A stretch of 64,000 bases of DNA from Gammaproteobacteria bacterium (GTDB lineage: Bacteria > Pseudomonadota > Gammaproteobacteria > Ga0077536). The notes beneath the pieces were generated by a model. It worked only from the letters and a program-made list of their open reading frames with translations. It was not told where the DNA came from and did no database searches. How positions within the stretch are numbered: the first letter of the stretch is position 1; each line of letters opens with the position of its first letter. This document shows, piece by piece, positions 35,987 to 44,727 of the stretch. Both the position numbers and the translations under genes were made by a program. The stretch spans positions 43,953 to 107,952 of the forward strand of contig JACPPA010000007.1 in the NCBI GenBank assembly GCA_016191285.1, written 5' to 3'.

Positions 35987-36798
35987 GCGGGAGCGTAAGC
36001 CTTGTCGTTACCCGGGGTGGCGAGTTGCGTCGCCGCTGCGTCTTCGAATACCAGCGGACGGAAATCGCGGAGGCGGGAGTAGAGCAGGTTATGCCCGGTA
36101 GGAAAAGCACCACGGGAAAATTGCGGCGCGATCGGTGGCGAGCGTTTAAGGAATCTCTGCAAAAGGCAGAGATTCCCGCGGCACAGGGAAGTGCCGCCAT
36201 TTTCAACGGTCGCAGATCGTTGAAAATGAAGGAAAACAAAAATCGCACTTTTTGTTTTCCGTACTCTGAAAAGTCCAGGAGGGACTTCGGGCCGCGAGCG
36301 CTCGCGTACCGGCAATGGCGCGCTCCCGTCGACGTGATCAAGCGGTAACTCGGTTTTCGCGATCACCCTGCGCAGCACAAAGCTTGAGTGAACCCCGGTC
36401 ACCCCTTCGATTCGTGTCAGGCGCCCGAGCAAAAATTCTTCGTAGTAGGTCATGTCGGGTAGCACCGCTTTCAGCAAATAGTCGGCGGCTTGGCCGGTGA
36501 CGATGCTGCATTCGATCACTTCGGGAAATTTTTTGACCTCGCGTTCAAAGCTCGCGAAGCGCTCGGGGGTGTGTCGATCCATGCTGATGCTGATCATCGC
36601 CGTGATGTTCAGTCCAAGCCGGATCTGATTTAACAGCGTCACATGGCGCTCGATGATGCCGGACTCTTCCAATTGGCGGACGCGGCGCGAGCACGGAGTC
36701 GGCGATAGTCCGACCTGCTCGGCTAGCTCTAGATTGGTGATCCGGCCATTGTTCTGCATCAGGGCCAGAATGCGTTTATCGATACGGTCCAATTTCAT
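35983..36798 (-). CDS. Lrp/AsnC-family regulator with an unusual C-terminal extension
   Basis: 271 residues, against ~155 for the family. Residues 1-60 are the helix-turn-helix (LDRIDKRILALMQNNGRITNLELAEQVGLS...). Residues 65-155 are the RAM/effector domain ending RRVIAKTELPLDHV, where Lrp proteins normally stop. Residues 157-271 come from DNA that contains an array of perfect hairpins (36150-36306), so the extension may be a read-through of a non-coding insertion rather than a functional domain. The frame nonetheless ends with ATGA overlap to the RIO kinase. It is divergent from leuA, which suggests a role in leucine regulation. Confidence 0.8.
   Translation of the reverse strand: MKLDRIDKRILALMQNNGRITNLELAEQVGLSPTPCSRRVRQLEESGIIERHVTLLNQIRLGLNITAMISISMDRHTPERFASFEREVKKFPEVIECSIVTGQAADYLLKAVLPDMTYYEEFLLGRLTRIEGVTGVHSSFVLRRVIAKTELPLDHVDGSAPLPVRERSRPEVPPGLFRVRKTKSAIFVFLHFQRSATVENGGTSLCRGNLCLLQRFLKRSPPIAPQFSRGAFPTGHNLLYSRLRDFRPLVFEDAAATQLATPGNDKAYAPA
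36150..36306. other. Array of six consecutive perfect hairpins/palindromes
   Basis: In order: GGAATCTCTGC-5-GCAGAGATTCC (36150-36176), GCGGCAC-6-GTGCCGC (36178-36197), CATTTTCAACG-9-CGTTGAAAATG (36198-36228), GGAAAACAAAAA-6-TTTTTGTTTTCC (36231-36260), AAGTCC-5-GGACTT (36271-36287) and the palindrome CGCGAGCGCTCGCG (36293-36306). Stems of 6 to 12 bp without a mismatch, nearly end to end. It lies inside the C-terminal extension of the Lrp reading frame. I do not recognise the element. Confidence 0.85.
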
Positions 36799-36844
36799 CG
36801 TGAGGCGCCTGCGGTTCGGAGGGCGCTGGTAACGCGCACCGTTG

Positions 36845-36935
36845 ATTGAGTTGCATTAATTTAGATTAAATCTCTATAAAAATAAATAAAATTAGTGATT
36901 AAATTAATTTATACCTCATTTTAATGGTGTCTTTG
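36845..36935. promoter_or_regulatory. AT-rich control region between lrp-like gene and leuA
   Basis: About 90 bases of very AT-rich DNA in a GC-rich genome, with AGATT-A-AATCT (36863-36873) and overlapping ATTTA/TAAAT arms. This is the kind of bent, AT-rich sequence Lrp proteins bind. A possible -10 TATACT (36961-36966) precedes leuA, but no -35 at the right distance is convincing. Confidence 0.5.
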
Positions 36936-37000
36936 CAATCATTCCCTAGTGCGCTCTGCCTATACTGGTCACCATTCACTAGTACCTGGGGCCAAGCTCT

Positions 37001-38674
37001 ATGAATGCCTTTAACCACCGTAAGTACCGCGCCTTTCCGCCAATAAATTTGCCCGACCGTACCTGGCCGAACAATGTGATCAAGCACGCGCCCACGTGGT
37101 GCAGCGTGGACCTCCGCGACGGTAATCAGGCGCTGATCGAACCGATGAACGTCGCGCAGAAACTGCAAATGTTTCAGATGCTGGTGCGCGTTGGGTTTAA
37201 ACAGATCGAAATCGGCTTCCCAGCCGCCTCGGCGCCGGACTTCGATTTCGTGCGCCGTCTCATCGAGGGCGATTTGATCCCGGCCGATGTCACGGTGCAG
37301 GTCCTTACCCAGGCGCGCCCCGAACTCATCGAGCGCTCGTTCGAAGCATTGGCCGGCGCCAAGCGCGCGATCATGCACCTGTACAACTCGACCTCGACCG
37401 TGCAGCGCGAACAGGTGTTTGAACTCGATCGCGCCGGCATCAAGGCCATCGCGACGCAAGGCGCGGAACGGGTGAAGGCCTGCGCCGCGCGTTATCCGGG
37501 TACTGATTGGACGTTTCAATATTCGCCGGAAAGTTTCACCGGCACCGAACTCGACTATGCCGTGGAGGTATGCGCGGCCGTTGTTTCCGTGTGGCGCCCA
37601 ACGCCGGCGCGACCGTGCATCTTGAACTTGCCAGCAACCGTGGAGATGAGCACGCCGAATGTTTATGCCGATCAAATCGAATGGTTTTGCCGGCATATAG
37701 GTCAACGCGATACCGTCATCGTTAGCTTACATACCCATAACGATCGTGGCTGCGCGGTGGCGGCCGCCGAATTGGCGGTGATGGCCGGCGCCGAGCGCGT
37801 CGAAGGCACGTTACTCGGCAACGGCGAGCGCACGGGCAATATGGACATCGTGACCATGGCGATGAATCTCTACAGCCAAGGCATCGATCCCGAACTCGAT
37901 CTATCGCCAATGGACGAAATCATTCGGTGCGTCAAAGCCTGTACGCAATTACCCGTCAATCCGCGCCATCCCTACGCAGGGGAACTGGTGTTCACGGCGT
38001 TCTCGGGCAGCCATCAGGACGCGATCAAGAAATGCCTTGCCAAACGAGACCCCGCGCGGCCGTGGGACGTCGCGTACTTGCCGATCGATCCCGCCGATCT
38101 CGGGCGGTCGTATCAAGAAGTGATCCGCATCAATAGTCAGTCGGGCAAAGGCGGCGTCGCCTATGTGCTCGAACAAACGGAGGGCTTTCAGCTGCCACGC
38201 TGGCTGCAGATCGACTTCAGCGCCGTCATTCAGCGCCACGCCGAACAAAGCGCGACCGAAGTCGAGCCCGCGAAAATAGTCGAGCTCTTTGACCGTCAAT
38301 ATCTCGCGCAGCGCGTGCCCTTTGAATTAGTAAGCTATCAAGTCACGCGTGAAAATAATGAAGATCGATTGCAGGCCAGCTTGCGCGACCGTGGCGCGAC
38401 CGTGGCCTTGCACGGCCGGGCCTCCGGCGTAGTCGGCGCGTTCGTGGCCGCGCTGGAACAGTACTGTGCGAAGAAAATTGTCCTCGTCGAGTACAGTGAA
38501 CACGCCTTAAGCAAGAGCGCCGGCGCCGATGCGGTGGCCTACGTGCAGCTCAATCTGGATGGCCAACGTTTTTGTGGCGCCGGACGCAGCAGCGATATCA
38601 TCGAGGCCTCGTTACGTGCAATCTTGAGCGCCGTCAATCAACGGCTGAGCCGTGTAGCGCAGATTGCGGCTTGA
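37001..38674 (+). CDS. leuA: 2-Isopropylmalate synthase
   Basis: 557 residues, the long (type 2, actinobacterial/yeast-like) LeuA. It begins with APTWCSVDLRDGNQALIEPM (metal/catalytic Arg-Asp), then GFKQIEIGFPAAS, HLYNSTSTVQR, SLHTHNDRGCAVAAAELAVMAGAERVEGTLLGNGERTGN and a C-terminal regulatory domain (~430-557) for leucine feedback. It condenses acetyl-CoA with 2-oxoisovalerate, the first step of leucine synthesis. Likely controlled by the divergent Lrp-type regulator. Confidence 0.95.
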   Translation: MNAFNHRKYRAFPPINLPDRTWPNNVIKHAPTWCSVDLRDGNQALIEPMNVAQKLQMFQMLVRVGFKQIEIGFPAASAPDFDFVRRLIEGDLIPADVTVQVLTQARPELIERSFEALAGAKRAIMHLYNSTSTVQREQVFELDRAGIKAIATQGAERVKACAARYPGTDWTFQYSPESFTGTELDYAVEVCAAVVSVWRPTPARPCILNLPATVEMSTPNVYADQIEWFCRHIGQRDTVIVSLHTHNDRGCAVAAAELAVMAGAERVEGTLLGNGERTGNMDIVTMAMNLYSQGIDPELDLSPMDEIIRCVKACTQLPVNPRHPYAGELVFTAFSGSHQDAIKKCLAKRDPARPWDVAYLPIDPADLGRSYQEVIRINSQSGKGGVAYVLEQTEGFQLPRWLQIDFSAVIQRHAEQSATEVEPAKIVELFDRQYLAQRVPFELVSYQVTRENNEDRLQASLRDRGATVALHGRASGVVGAFVAALEQYCAKKIVLVEYSEHALSKSAGADAVAYVQLNLDGQRFCGAGRSSDIIEASLRAILSAVNQRLSRVAQIAA

Positions 38675-38706
38675 ATTTTTGCGCGCGACCGCTATCGACG
38701 TTCTAC

Positions 38707-38850
38707 TCCCCCCTCACCCCGACCCTCTCCCGCGAGGGGAGAGGGAGTTGCGATTGCGCGATCGTTCCTCTCTCCCGCGAAGGGAGCGGGCGCAATGCAA
38801 TCGCGTGATCGTTCCCCTCTCCCCTTGCGGGAGAGGGTTAGGGTGAGGGG
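38707..38850. repeat. CCCTCACCC/CCTCTCCC palindromic repeat block
   Basis: Plus copy at 38707-38745, a diverged middle part and a minus copy at 38812-38850, each with the CTCTCCC-GCGAG-GGGAGAG hairpin. Located between leuA and hrpB. Confidence 0.8.
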
Positions 38851-38936
38851 TTTAGGATTTCAAGACAAAGCACCCATTTGAATCTCAAAAGCGCCTCCTA
38901 GATTGAACCATCGCCGATTGCCAACAAAAATTCTGA

Positions 38937-41417
38937 ATGACCAGCGCGTCCCGTTATCCAATCGAAGAAATTCTGCCGGCGGTACTCACAAGCCTTGACG
39001 AACACCCTCGACTGGTGCTCGAGGCGCCGCCGGGCGCAGGCAAAACTACTCAGGTGCCTTTGGCGTTGCTGCAATCGGCGTGGTGTACGGGCAAGGTCTT
39101 GATGCTTGAACCGCGCCGGATCGCCGCGCGCGCGGCCGCCGCGTTCATGGCGGCGCAGTTGAATGAAGCGGTGGGTGAAACGGTCGGCTATCGCATTCGG
39201 TTTGAGCGCAACGTGACGGCGCGCACGCGAATCGAAATCGTCACCGAAGGAATTCTGACGCGCCTAGTGCAAGAAGATCCAAACTTAAGCGGCGTCAGCG
39301 CGGTCATTTTCGACGAATTTCACGAACGCAATCTGGCCAGCGATCTAGGTCTTGCGCTATGTCTCGAAGTTCAGGCCGCATTGCGACCCGAACTCCGCGT
39401 GGTGGTGATGTCGGCCACCTTGGATGGCGCGCGGATGGCGGAGTTCCTGGACGCACCACGCTTGACGTCGGCGGGTCGGAGCTATCCCGTCACCATTAGT
39501 CATATCGCGGCCAAACCGAGTGAGACCCCCGACCTGCAATTCAAGCGCGCGGTAATGCTTGCGCTCGGTGAAACCGAGGGTGATGTCCTGTGCTTTCTAC
39601 CGGGTAAGGCCGAGATCGATCGCGCCACGCGACTTTTAAAAGACACGGATGCCGCGGTCGAAGTCTTGCACGGCGAACTGAGCATGGACGAACAGGCGCG
39701 GGTCTTAAAGCCAAGCCAACAACGACGCGTGGTGCTCGCGACCAACGTCGCCGAATCCGGTGTGACCTTGCCCGGCGTGCGCGCGGTCATCGATACGGGT
39801 CGCGCCCGCGAACCCCGCTTCGATCCGGCCAGCGGCATGAGTCGTTTGGAGACCGTGTTGATCGCGCAGTCCTCCGCGACACAACGTGCGGGTCGCGCCG
39901 GTCGAGTTGCGGCCGGTCATTGCTATCGACTGTGGCCGCAAAGCCAGCGACTCGATCCGGCGACTCGACCGGAAATGCATTGTGTGGAGCTCTCTGCCTT
40001 TGCGTTGGAACTTCGAACCTGGGGCTCGGAGTCACTGCGCTTCCTCGATCCGCCACCGGTGGCAACGTTAGCGCAGGCGCATTCCTTGCTCCGCGCGCTG
40101 GAGGCGCTCGATGCCAACCGGCGGCCGACCCCACACGGCGCGGCGCTACTTTCTTTGGGCGCCCACCCGCGTCTCGCCAATGCCATGCACTGCGCACCTG
40201 CGGGCTTGAAGGGTCTCGCGTGTGACATCGCGGCCATTCTCGAGAGCCGCGATCCGCTACGCGGTGACGGCCGACGCAGCGACGATCTCCGCGCGCGAGT
40301 GGCCGCCTTGCAGGCATTTCGCGCCGCACGTCTCGCTCGCGATCAAGCCGACCGTGGCGGCCTGGCGCGAATCGATCGAGCCGCTCAACATTGGCGTCGC
40401 CGCTTGCACACCAGCGCCAGCGATCTCGCGACACTCAGCAGTCACGATGTCGGCAATGTGCTCGCCGCAGCGTATCCCGATCGCATCGCAAAGAAAGACG
40501 AGTCCAATCCACGGCGCTATCAATTGAGTAATGGCCGCGGCGCGCAATTGCTGAATGATTCGGATTTGGCCGGCGAACCGTGGTTGGTGGTGGCCGAACT
40601 TCGCTTCGATGAACGCGATAGTCTCATCCTGCGCGCCGCGCCGTTCGATCCGGCGCTGTTAGAGCAAAAGTTTCCGACGAGCTTTCGCCACGGGCAGCGA
40701 CTACGGTTCAATCGTGACAAGCGCGCGGTGGAAGCCAGCGCCGAAACGCGCTTCGGCGAATTGCTGCTGGAACAGCGTCAAGTCGCGACCGCACGCGATC
40801 GTGAAACAGCGGCGATGCTGCTCGCCGGCATCGAACAACTGGGACTCGATGCGCTGCCGTGGACCGGGGCCTTGCGCGAATGGCAGGCGCGCGTCCAGGG
40901 TTTGCGCGCCTGGTGTCCTGAATTCGGGCTGCCCGATCTCAGCGATACGGCGCTCACGGCCTCAATGCCTGAGTGGTTACCGCCAACCCTGGTAGGCAAG
41001 GCGCGTATAGCTGAAATCGACGCGGCCGCATTCGCGGAAATCGTGCGCAATCAACTCAACTATGCGCAGCAAAAAAAGCTTGATGAATACGCACCGAGTG
41101 AATTGCTGGTGCCGAGCGGCATGCGCCGCAAGCTGTCGTACACAGAAGGCGCCAGCCCGATACTGGCCGTGAAATTACAAGAACTGTTCGGTCTCGCCGA
41201 CACGCCGCGCATCGCCCACGGTCGCGTCGCGGTGGTGTTGCACTTGTTGTCGCCACGGCAAACGCCACTCCAAGTTACCCAAGACCTAAAGGGATTTTGG
41301 GAACGGACTTATCCGGAAATCAAAAAGGAACTGAAGGGTCGTTATCCCAAACATCCCTGGCCCGATGATCCCTGGACCGCGACCCCGACTCATCGCGCCA
41401 AGCCACGTAGCCGCTAA
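38937..41417 (+). CDS. hrpB: ATP-dependent helicase HrpB
   Basis: 826 residues. Walker A PPGAGKTTQ (31-39), LEPRRIAARAAA (motif Ia), DEFH box (FDEFHERNL, Asp126) in place of DEAH, SATLDG, and ATNVAESGVTLPGVRAVIDTG and QRAGRAGR in the second RecA domain. The long C-terminal region ending in a ...PTHRAKPRSR basic tail is typical of HrpB. RNA/DNA helicase of bacterial DEAH type; role not firmly known. Single gene. Confidence 0.95.
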   Translation: MTSASRYPIEEILPAVLTSLDEHPRLVLEAPPGAGKTTQVPLALLQSAWCTGKVLMLEPRRIAARAAAAFMAAQLNEAVGETVGYRIRFERNVTARTRIEIVTEGILTRLVQEDPNLSGVSAVIFDEFHERNLASDLGLALCLEVQAALRPELRVVVMSATLDGARMAEFLDAPRLTSAGRSYPVTISHIAAKPSETPDLQFKRAVMLALGETEGDVLCFLPGKAEIDRATRLLKDTDAAVEVLHGELSMDEQARVLKPSQQRRVVLATNVAESGVTLPGVRAVIDTGRAREPRFDPASGMSRLETVLIAQSSATQRAGRAGRVAAGHCYRLWPQSQRLDPATRPEMHCVELSAFALELRTWGSESLRFLDPPPVATLAQAHSLLRALEALDANRRPTPHGAALLSLGAHPRLANAMHCAPAGLKGLACDIAAILESRDPLRGDGRRSDDLRARVAALQAFRAARLARDQADRGGLARIDRAAQHWRRRLHTSASDLATLSSHDVGNVLAAAYPDRIAKKDESNPRRYQLSNGRGAQLLNDSDLAGEPWLVVAELRFDERDSLILRAAPFDPALLEQKFPTSFRHGQRLRFNRDKRAVEASAETRFGELLLEQRQVATARDRETAAMLLAGIEQLGLDALPWTGALREWQARVQGLRAWCPEFGLPDLSDTALTASMPEWLPPTLVGKARIAEIDAAAFAEIVRNQLNYAQQKKLDEYAPSELLVPSGMRRKLSYTEGASPILAVKLQELFGLADTPRIAHGRVAVVLHLLSPRQTPLQVTQDLKGFWERTYPEIKKELKGRYPKHPWPDDPWTATPTHRAKPRSR

Positions 41418-41716
41418 GCGTTTCTTGTGGGAGCGGTCGACTGCGAGCGCCCGATCGCTGAACATCGCTGGCGTGGTGGCTGCATCAAGCGTGACCGTGG
41501 GCGCGCGCAAACGCTCGTCAACACTCACTGAGGCGAGCCCGCCATCCGCGTCAATTTAGAATCCGCCATTCCTGCCGTTCCCTAACTCCCAACCGAGCGT
41601 CTTGACGCCGGCTCAACCACGGCACGATTTGGGTCGCGCGTGTCCGGCTAACTTAAATATATAGACGAAGTCCGCACGGCCGATGGCGCGATAGGATGAT
41701 TCCTCCGTGTGACCTA
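41418..41716. other. Intergenic region with a decayed repeat
   Basis: Contains a lone GTGGGAGCGGTCG half of the 33151-type repeat near 41427 and no gene that I can support. Convergent genes on both sides. Confidence 0.4.
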
Positions 41717-42724
41717 TCACGAAATGGGTTGAAGCCCGAGAAAACGCCGCGCCGTATCCACGAACAGGGCGGATTCAGCGCTCGGCGTCACATCCCGCAG
41801 GAACGCCCGCAATCCGGTTTGCTCGATGGCATATGGATAATCGGTACCGGCGAATACCTGCGATGGCGCAAATTGCTCGACTAAATATTTTAAATAGCCG
41901 CGGTCGTAGACCAGACTGTCGTAGAAGAATTTCGCTGCGTAATGGTGTGGCGGCTGCGGTAGCTGGCCGTTAAATCCCTGGGATAATCGCCAACCCTGAT
42001 GTAAGCGATGCACCAGCGGCGCCACCGCGCCACCGCCGTGACTGAAGGCGATCCGCAACTTCGGAAAGCGCTCGAGCACGCCGGCGCGGATCAACGACAC
42101 GGCCGCCAACCCGGTGTCGAGTGGAAAGGCGGCGTAGGGAATAAGATCCGGGAAGGCATGCAAACGCTCGGCGCCGACGGGATGCAGCGCATGCACGAAG
42201 AGCGCAACTCCCAGCCGTTCGGCTTCGGCATAGAACTCGAAGAAGCGCGCATCGCCCAGCACGACGCCGTCGATATTGCTGCCAATCTCGACGCCACATA
42301 ATCCATCAGCCTGTAGGCGGGCGAGTTCCCGCGCGGCGCGGGCTGGTTCTTGCAAGGGCACCATGCCCAGCCCGTGAAAATGCCCACCGCCTTGGGCCAC
42401 CATCTCGGCTATCACGCCATTCACATGATGGCCGAGCGTCAGCGCATCATCGAGCGCAAACCAATACGACAACAGTTCCGGCATCGGCGATAAGACTTGC
42501 GCGGAGACGCCTTCGCGGGCCATCGACTCACGTCGCGCGGCGATATCCCATGATCGCGAATCGAGTTCGCGGAATGGTTTGTCGCCGATCCGTAGCGTCG
42601 CTCGTGTGTCGTGCAAATGCAGGCATGGCCACCGCTGGTTCGCGGTTGACGGACTGGTCGGAAAATTTTTCGGGACCACGTGCGTGTGCACGTCGATCAG
42701 TGGAGAGTGCGGTGACGCTGGCAT
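41717..42724 (-). CDS. ACMSD-type amidohydrolase, probable decarboxylase
   Basis: 335 residues, the length of ACMSD. All zinc and catalytic residues of alpha-amino-beta-carboxymuconate-semialdehyde decarboxylase can be placed at near-identical positions: His13 and His15 (DVHTH), His178 (LFVHALHP), His229 (FSHGGG) and Asp295 (GTDYP), against 9, 11, 177, 228 and 294 in the Pseudomonas enzyme. It would remove a carboxylate from a ring-cleavage product. It follows the Rieske/extradiol operon on the same strand after 328 bases filled mostly by repeats. The ATG at 42724 was taken; upstream codons lie in a repeat. Confidence 0.85.
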   Translation of the reverse strand: MPASPHSPLIDVHTHVVPKNFPTSPSTANQRWPCLHLHDTRATLRIGDKPFRELDSRSWDIAARRESMAREGVSAQVLSPMPELLSYWFALDDALTLGHHVNGVIAEMVAQGGGHFHGLGMVPLQEPARAARELARLQADGLCGVEIGSNIDGVVLGDARFFEFYAEAERLGVALFVHALHPVGAERLHAFPDLIPYAAFPLDTGLAAVSLIRAGVLERFPKLRIAFSHGGGAVAPLVHRLHQGWRLSQGFNGQLPQPPHHYAAKFFYDSLVYDRGYLKYLVEQFAPSQVFAGTDYPYAIEQTGLRAFLRDVTPSAESALFVDTARRFLGLQPIS

Positions 42725-42738
42725 GCGCGGTATTCTTT

Positions 42739-42986
42739 CCCCGCTCCCCTCGCGGGAGAGGGCTGGGGTGAGGGGGAAACTATCGTGCAAACTTCACCGG
42801 CTACTCGACCGAGATTGATTAGATCTGCGCAGTTAAAAGGTCCCGTCATGCGATCCGCGGCGTCAATCCGCCCCCTCACCCTGGCCCTCTCCCGCAAGGG
42901 GAGAGGGGACAAGATACAGACGGTCGGCGCGGCGGCGAACAACACACGCCCTCTCCCCTTGCGGGAGAGGGCCGGGGTGAGGGGAA
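42739..42986. repeat. CCCTCACCC/CCTCTCCC repeats, three units
   Basis: One minus unit (42739-42777) and a head-to-head pair (42871-42908 and 42950-42984) around a short spacer. They separate the decarboxylase from the dehydrogenase gene. Confidence 0.8.
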
Positions 42987-43052
42987 AAATGGACTGCTGC
43001 GTCACTCGCGATGCCAGCAATCGTCTGACAGAGGGATAAATACGTCGCATCA

Positions 43053-43799
43053 TCACAGCATGGTGCTGCCGCCATTGACGCTGATGACTTGGCCGGTGAC
43101 GAACGCGGCTTCCTCACTCGCCAGATACGCCACCATCGAGGCCACTTCTTCCATCGTGCCCGGGCGTCCCATCGGGATAAAGTCCGCGAATTGTTTGATC
43201 CACGGACTGTCTTCCGCCATGAGTTTTTGCACCATGGGCGTCGCGACCATGCACGGCGCGACAGTGTTCACCGTGATCCCGCGCGTCGCGAACTCGCGCG
43301 CGAGACCGGTGGTCAAGGCGTGTACGCCACCCTTGGCGGCGTTATACGCCGCGTGCTCGGGCAGGCCATTGCGTACTGAGTCGGCGCCGATATTGATGAT
43401 GCGACCGTAACCCGCGCGCCGCATGTGCGGCAACGCCGCGTAGCAGCACCACAGCGTGGTCCACAGGTTGCGATCGACGGTCTCGCGCAGGGTCTCGGGC
43501 GTATGCTCGAGAAACGGGCGAATCACGCCGCCGCCGGCGTTATTGATCAGAATGTCGATGGCGCCAAATGTCTCAAGGGTGAACTGTATCAACTCGCGCA
43601 CGGGCGCCTCGAGGCACAGATTGCCGACAAACGCGGCGCTGGCCGGCAATTCATTCGCTAACGCGTTCACCTCGGCATTCATATCGGCGAGCACGAGACG
43701 AACCTGCTCCGCGGCCAGGCGCTCGGCGATGGCGCGTCCTATGCCCGCCGCGGCGCCGGTCACGATCGCGACTTTATATCTTAAGCCCTGCATCGCCAT
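43053..43799 (-). CDS. Short-chain dehydrogenase, probable cis-dihydrodiol dehydrogenase
   Basis: 248 residues. TGAAAGIG (14-21) for NAD(P), NNAGG (86-90), Tyr152-x3-Lys156 (AAYNAAKGG) and a C-terminal GQVISVNGG. The usual catalytic Ser, 13 residues before Tyr, is Ala139, with Ser141 two residues later (INIGADSVRNG). By position, after ring dioxygenase and extradiol genes, it should oxidise the cis-dihydrodiol to a catechol. It begins 2 bases after the extradiol gene stops. Confidence 0.83.
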   Translation of the reverse strand: MAMQGLRYKVAIVTGAAAGIGRAIAERLAAEQVRLVLADMNAEVNALANELPASAAFVGNLCLEAPVRELIQFTLETFGAIDILINNAGGGVIRPFLEHTPETLRETVDRNLWTTLWCCYAALPHMRRAGYGRIINIGADSVRNGLPEHAAYNAAKGGVHALTTGLAREFATRGITVNTVAPCMVATPMVQKLMAEDSPWIKQFADFIPMGRPGTMEEVASMVAYLASEEAAFVTGQVISVNGGSTML

Positions 43800-43801
43800 C
43801 G

Positions 43802-44701
43802 CTAAGCCTCCATCGTTTCAATGACCCCGGTCGCCGCGAACTTGGGATCAGGCACCGCACCCCAGTGATCGATCGAGCTCAGCGCCATCGGCAGCAGTCG
43901 TGGCTCGCGCGGTGCGGCTTCCGGAAATTCCTCCATGCCAAAACTGTATTCCACGGTGAGTTCATCCGGATCGAGAAAATACAGAAAGATCGATTCCGAC
44001 GGTGGATGCCGCCCGGGCCCAAAGACAATCGGGATGTTGTTGCGCTTCAATCGATACAACGCCCTACCGATGTCGTCGATGTCGGTGACCATGAAGTTGA
44101 CATGATGCAGGCGCGCGGCATTGCCGTGGCTTAAGCCTAAGGAATGGTGCAACGGATTCGGAAAGCAACGCATGAACGTGACCGCGCCTTGAATTCTATC
44201 GGACACGCGAAAATTGAGCTGTTCGCGAAAAAAGCGCTCACATTCGGTGAGATCGTCGGTGGCCAACACCACATGCCCGAGGCGCGCGATCTTGGCGACC
44301 GTCGGTTGGAACGGCGTGTCAGCCGTCGCCATTGCACTGTAATACTCAAACGTCGCGCCGGTCTGCGGCTCGCGCACGCGAAACGCCCCCTCAATGCCGA
44401 GTGCGCGGCAGTCCTCGGTAGGCACGGCACGCGTAATCAATGCCAGCGATTCGAGATGCGCGCGGATCAATTCCACCTCGACGTTCGATTCCATTTCCCA
44501 GCCGATGCGACGCAATCCCGCCGCCGCCGATTGATGCAAGATAAGATCGTGATGCCGCTCGCTACAGCGCAGCAGATGTTCGCCGCCGGCCGTTGAACCC
44601 GCATCCTGCAGACCGAGGATCTCCTGATAGAAGGCCTGCGATCGGGACATGTCGGTGACATTGAGCGCAACATAGCCCAGGCGGCGATAACGAAATGGCA
44701 T
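43802..44701 (-). CDS. Type I extradiol ring-cleavage dioxygenase (VOC fold)
   Basis: 299 residues in two VOC domains. Iron ligands: His143 (LGHVVLA), His199/200 (LHHVNF) and Glu251 (TVEYS), all in the second domain as in BphC/CmtC-type enzymes. It would open a catechol next to the hydroxyls (meta cleavage). The ATG at 44701 has CGAGG 8 bases upstream; a GTG at 44731 overlapping the previous stop is an alternative start. Third gene of the Rieske operon. Confidence 0.87.
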   Translation of the reverse strand: MPFRYRRLGYVALNVTDMSRSQAFYQEILGLQDAGSTAGGEHLLRCSERHHDLILHQSAAAGLRRIGWEMESNVEVELIRAHLESLALITRAVPTEDCRALGIEGAFRVREPQTGATFEYYSAMATADTPFQPTVAKIARLGHVVLATDDLTECERFFREQLNFRVSDRIQGAVTFMRCFPNPLHHSLGLSHGNAARLHHVNFMVTDIDDIGRALYRLKRNNIPIVFGPGRHPPSESIFLYFLDPDELTVEYSFGMEEFPEAAPREPRLLPMALSSIDHWGAVPDPKFAATGVIETMEA

Positions 44702-44727
44702 AACGCTGGCCTCGTGCGGATCGCGGA

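Noticed and set aside
36935..36966. TTGCAA...TATACT promoter for leuA
   Set aside because: The hexamers are 22 bases apart, too far for a sigma-70 promoter.
36899..37705. 268-codon open frame antisense to leuA
   Set aside because: It lies wholly over leuA, whose assignment is certain, and has no protein-like features.
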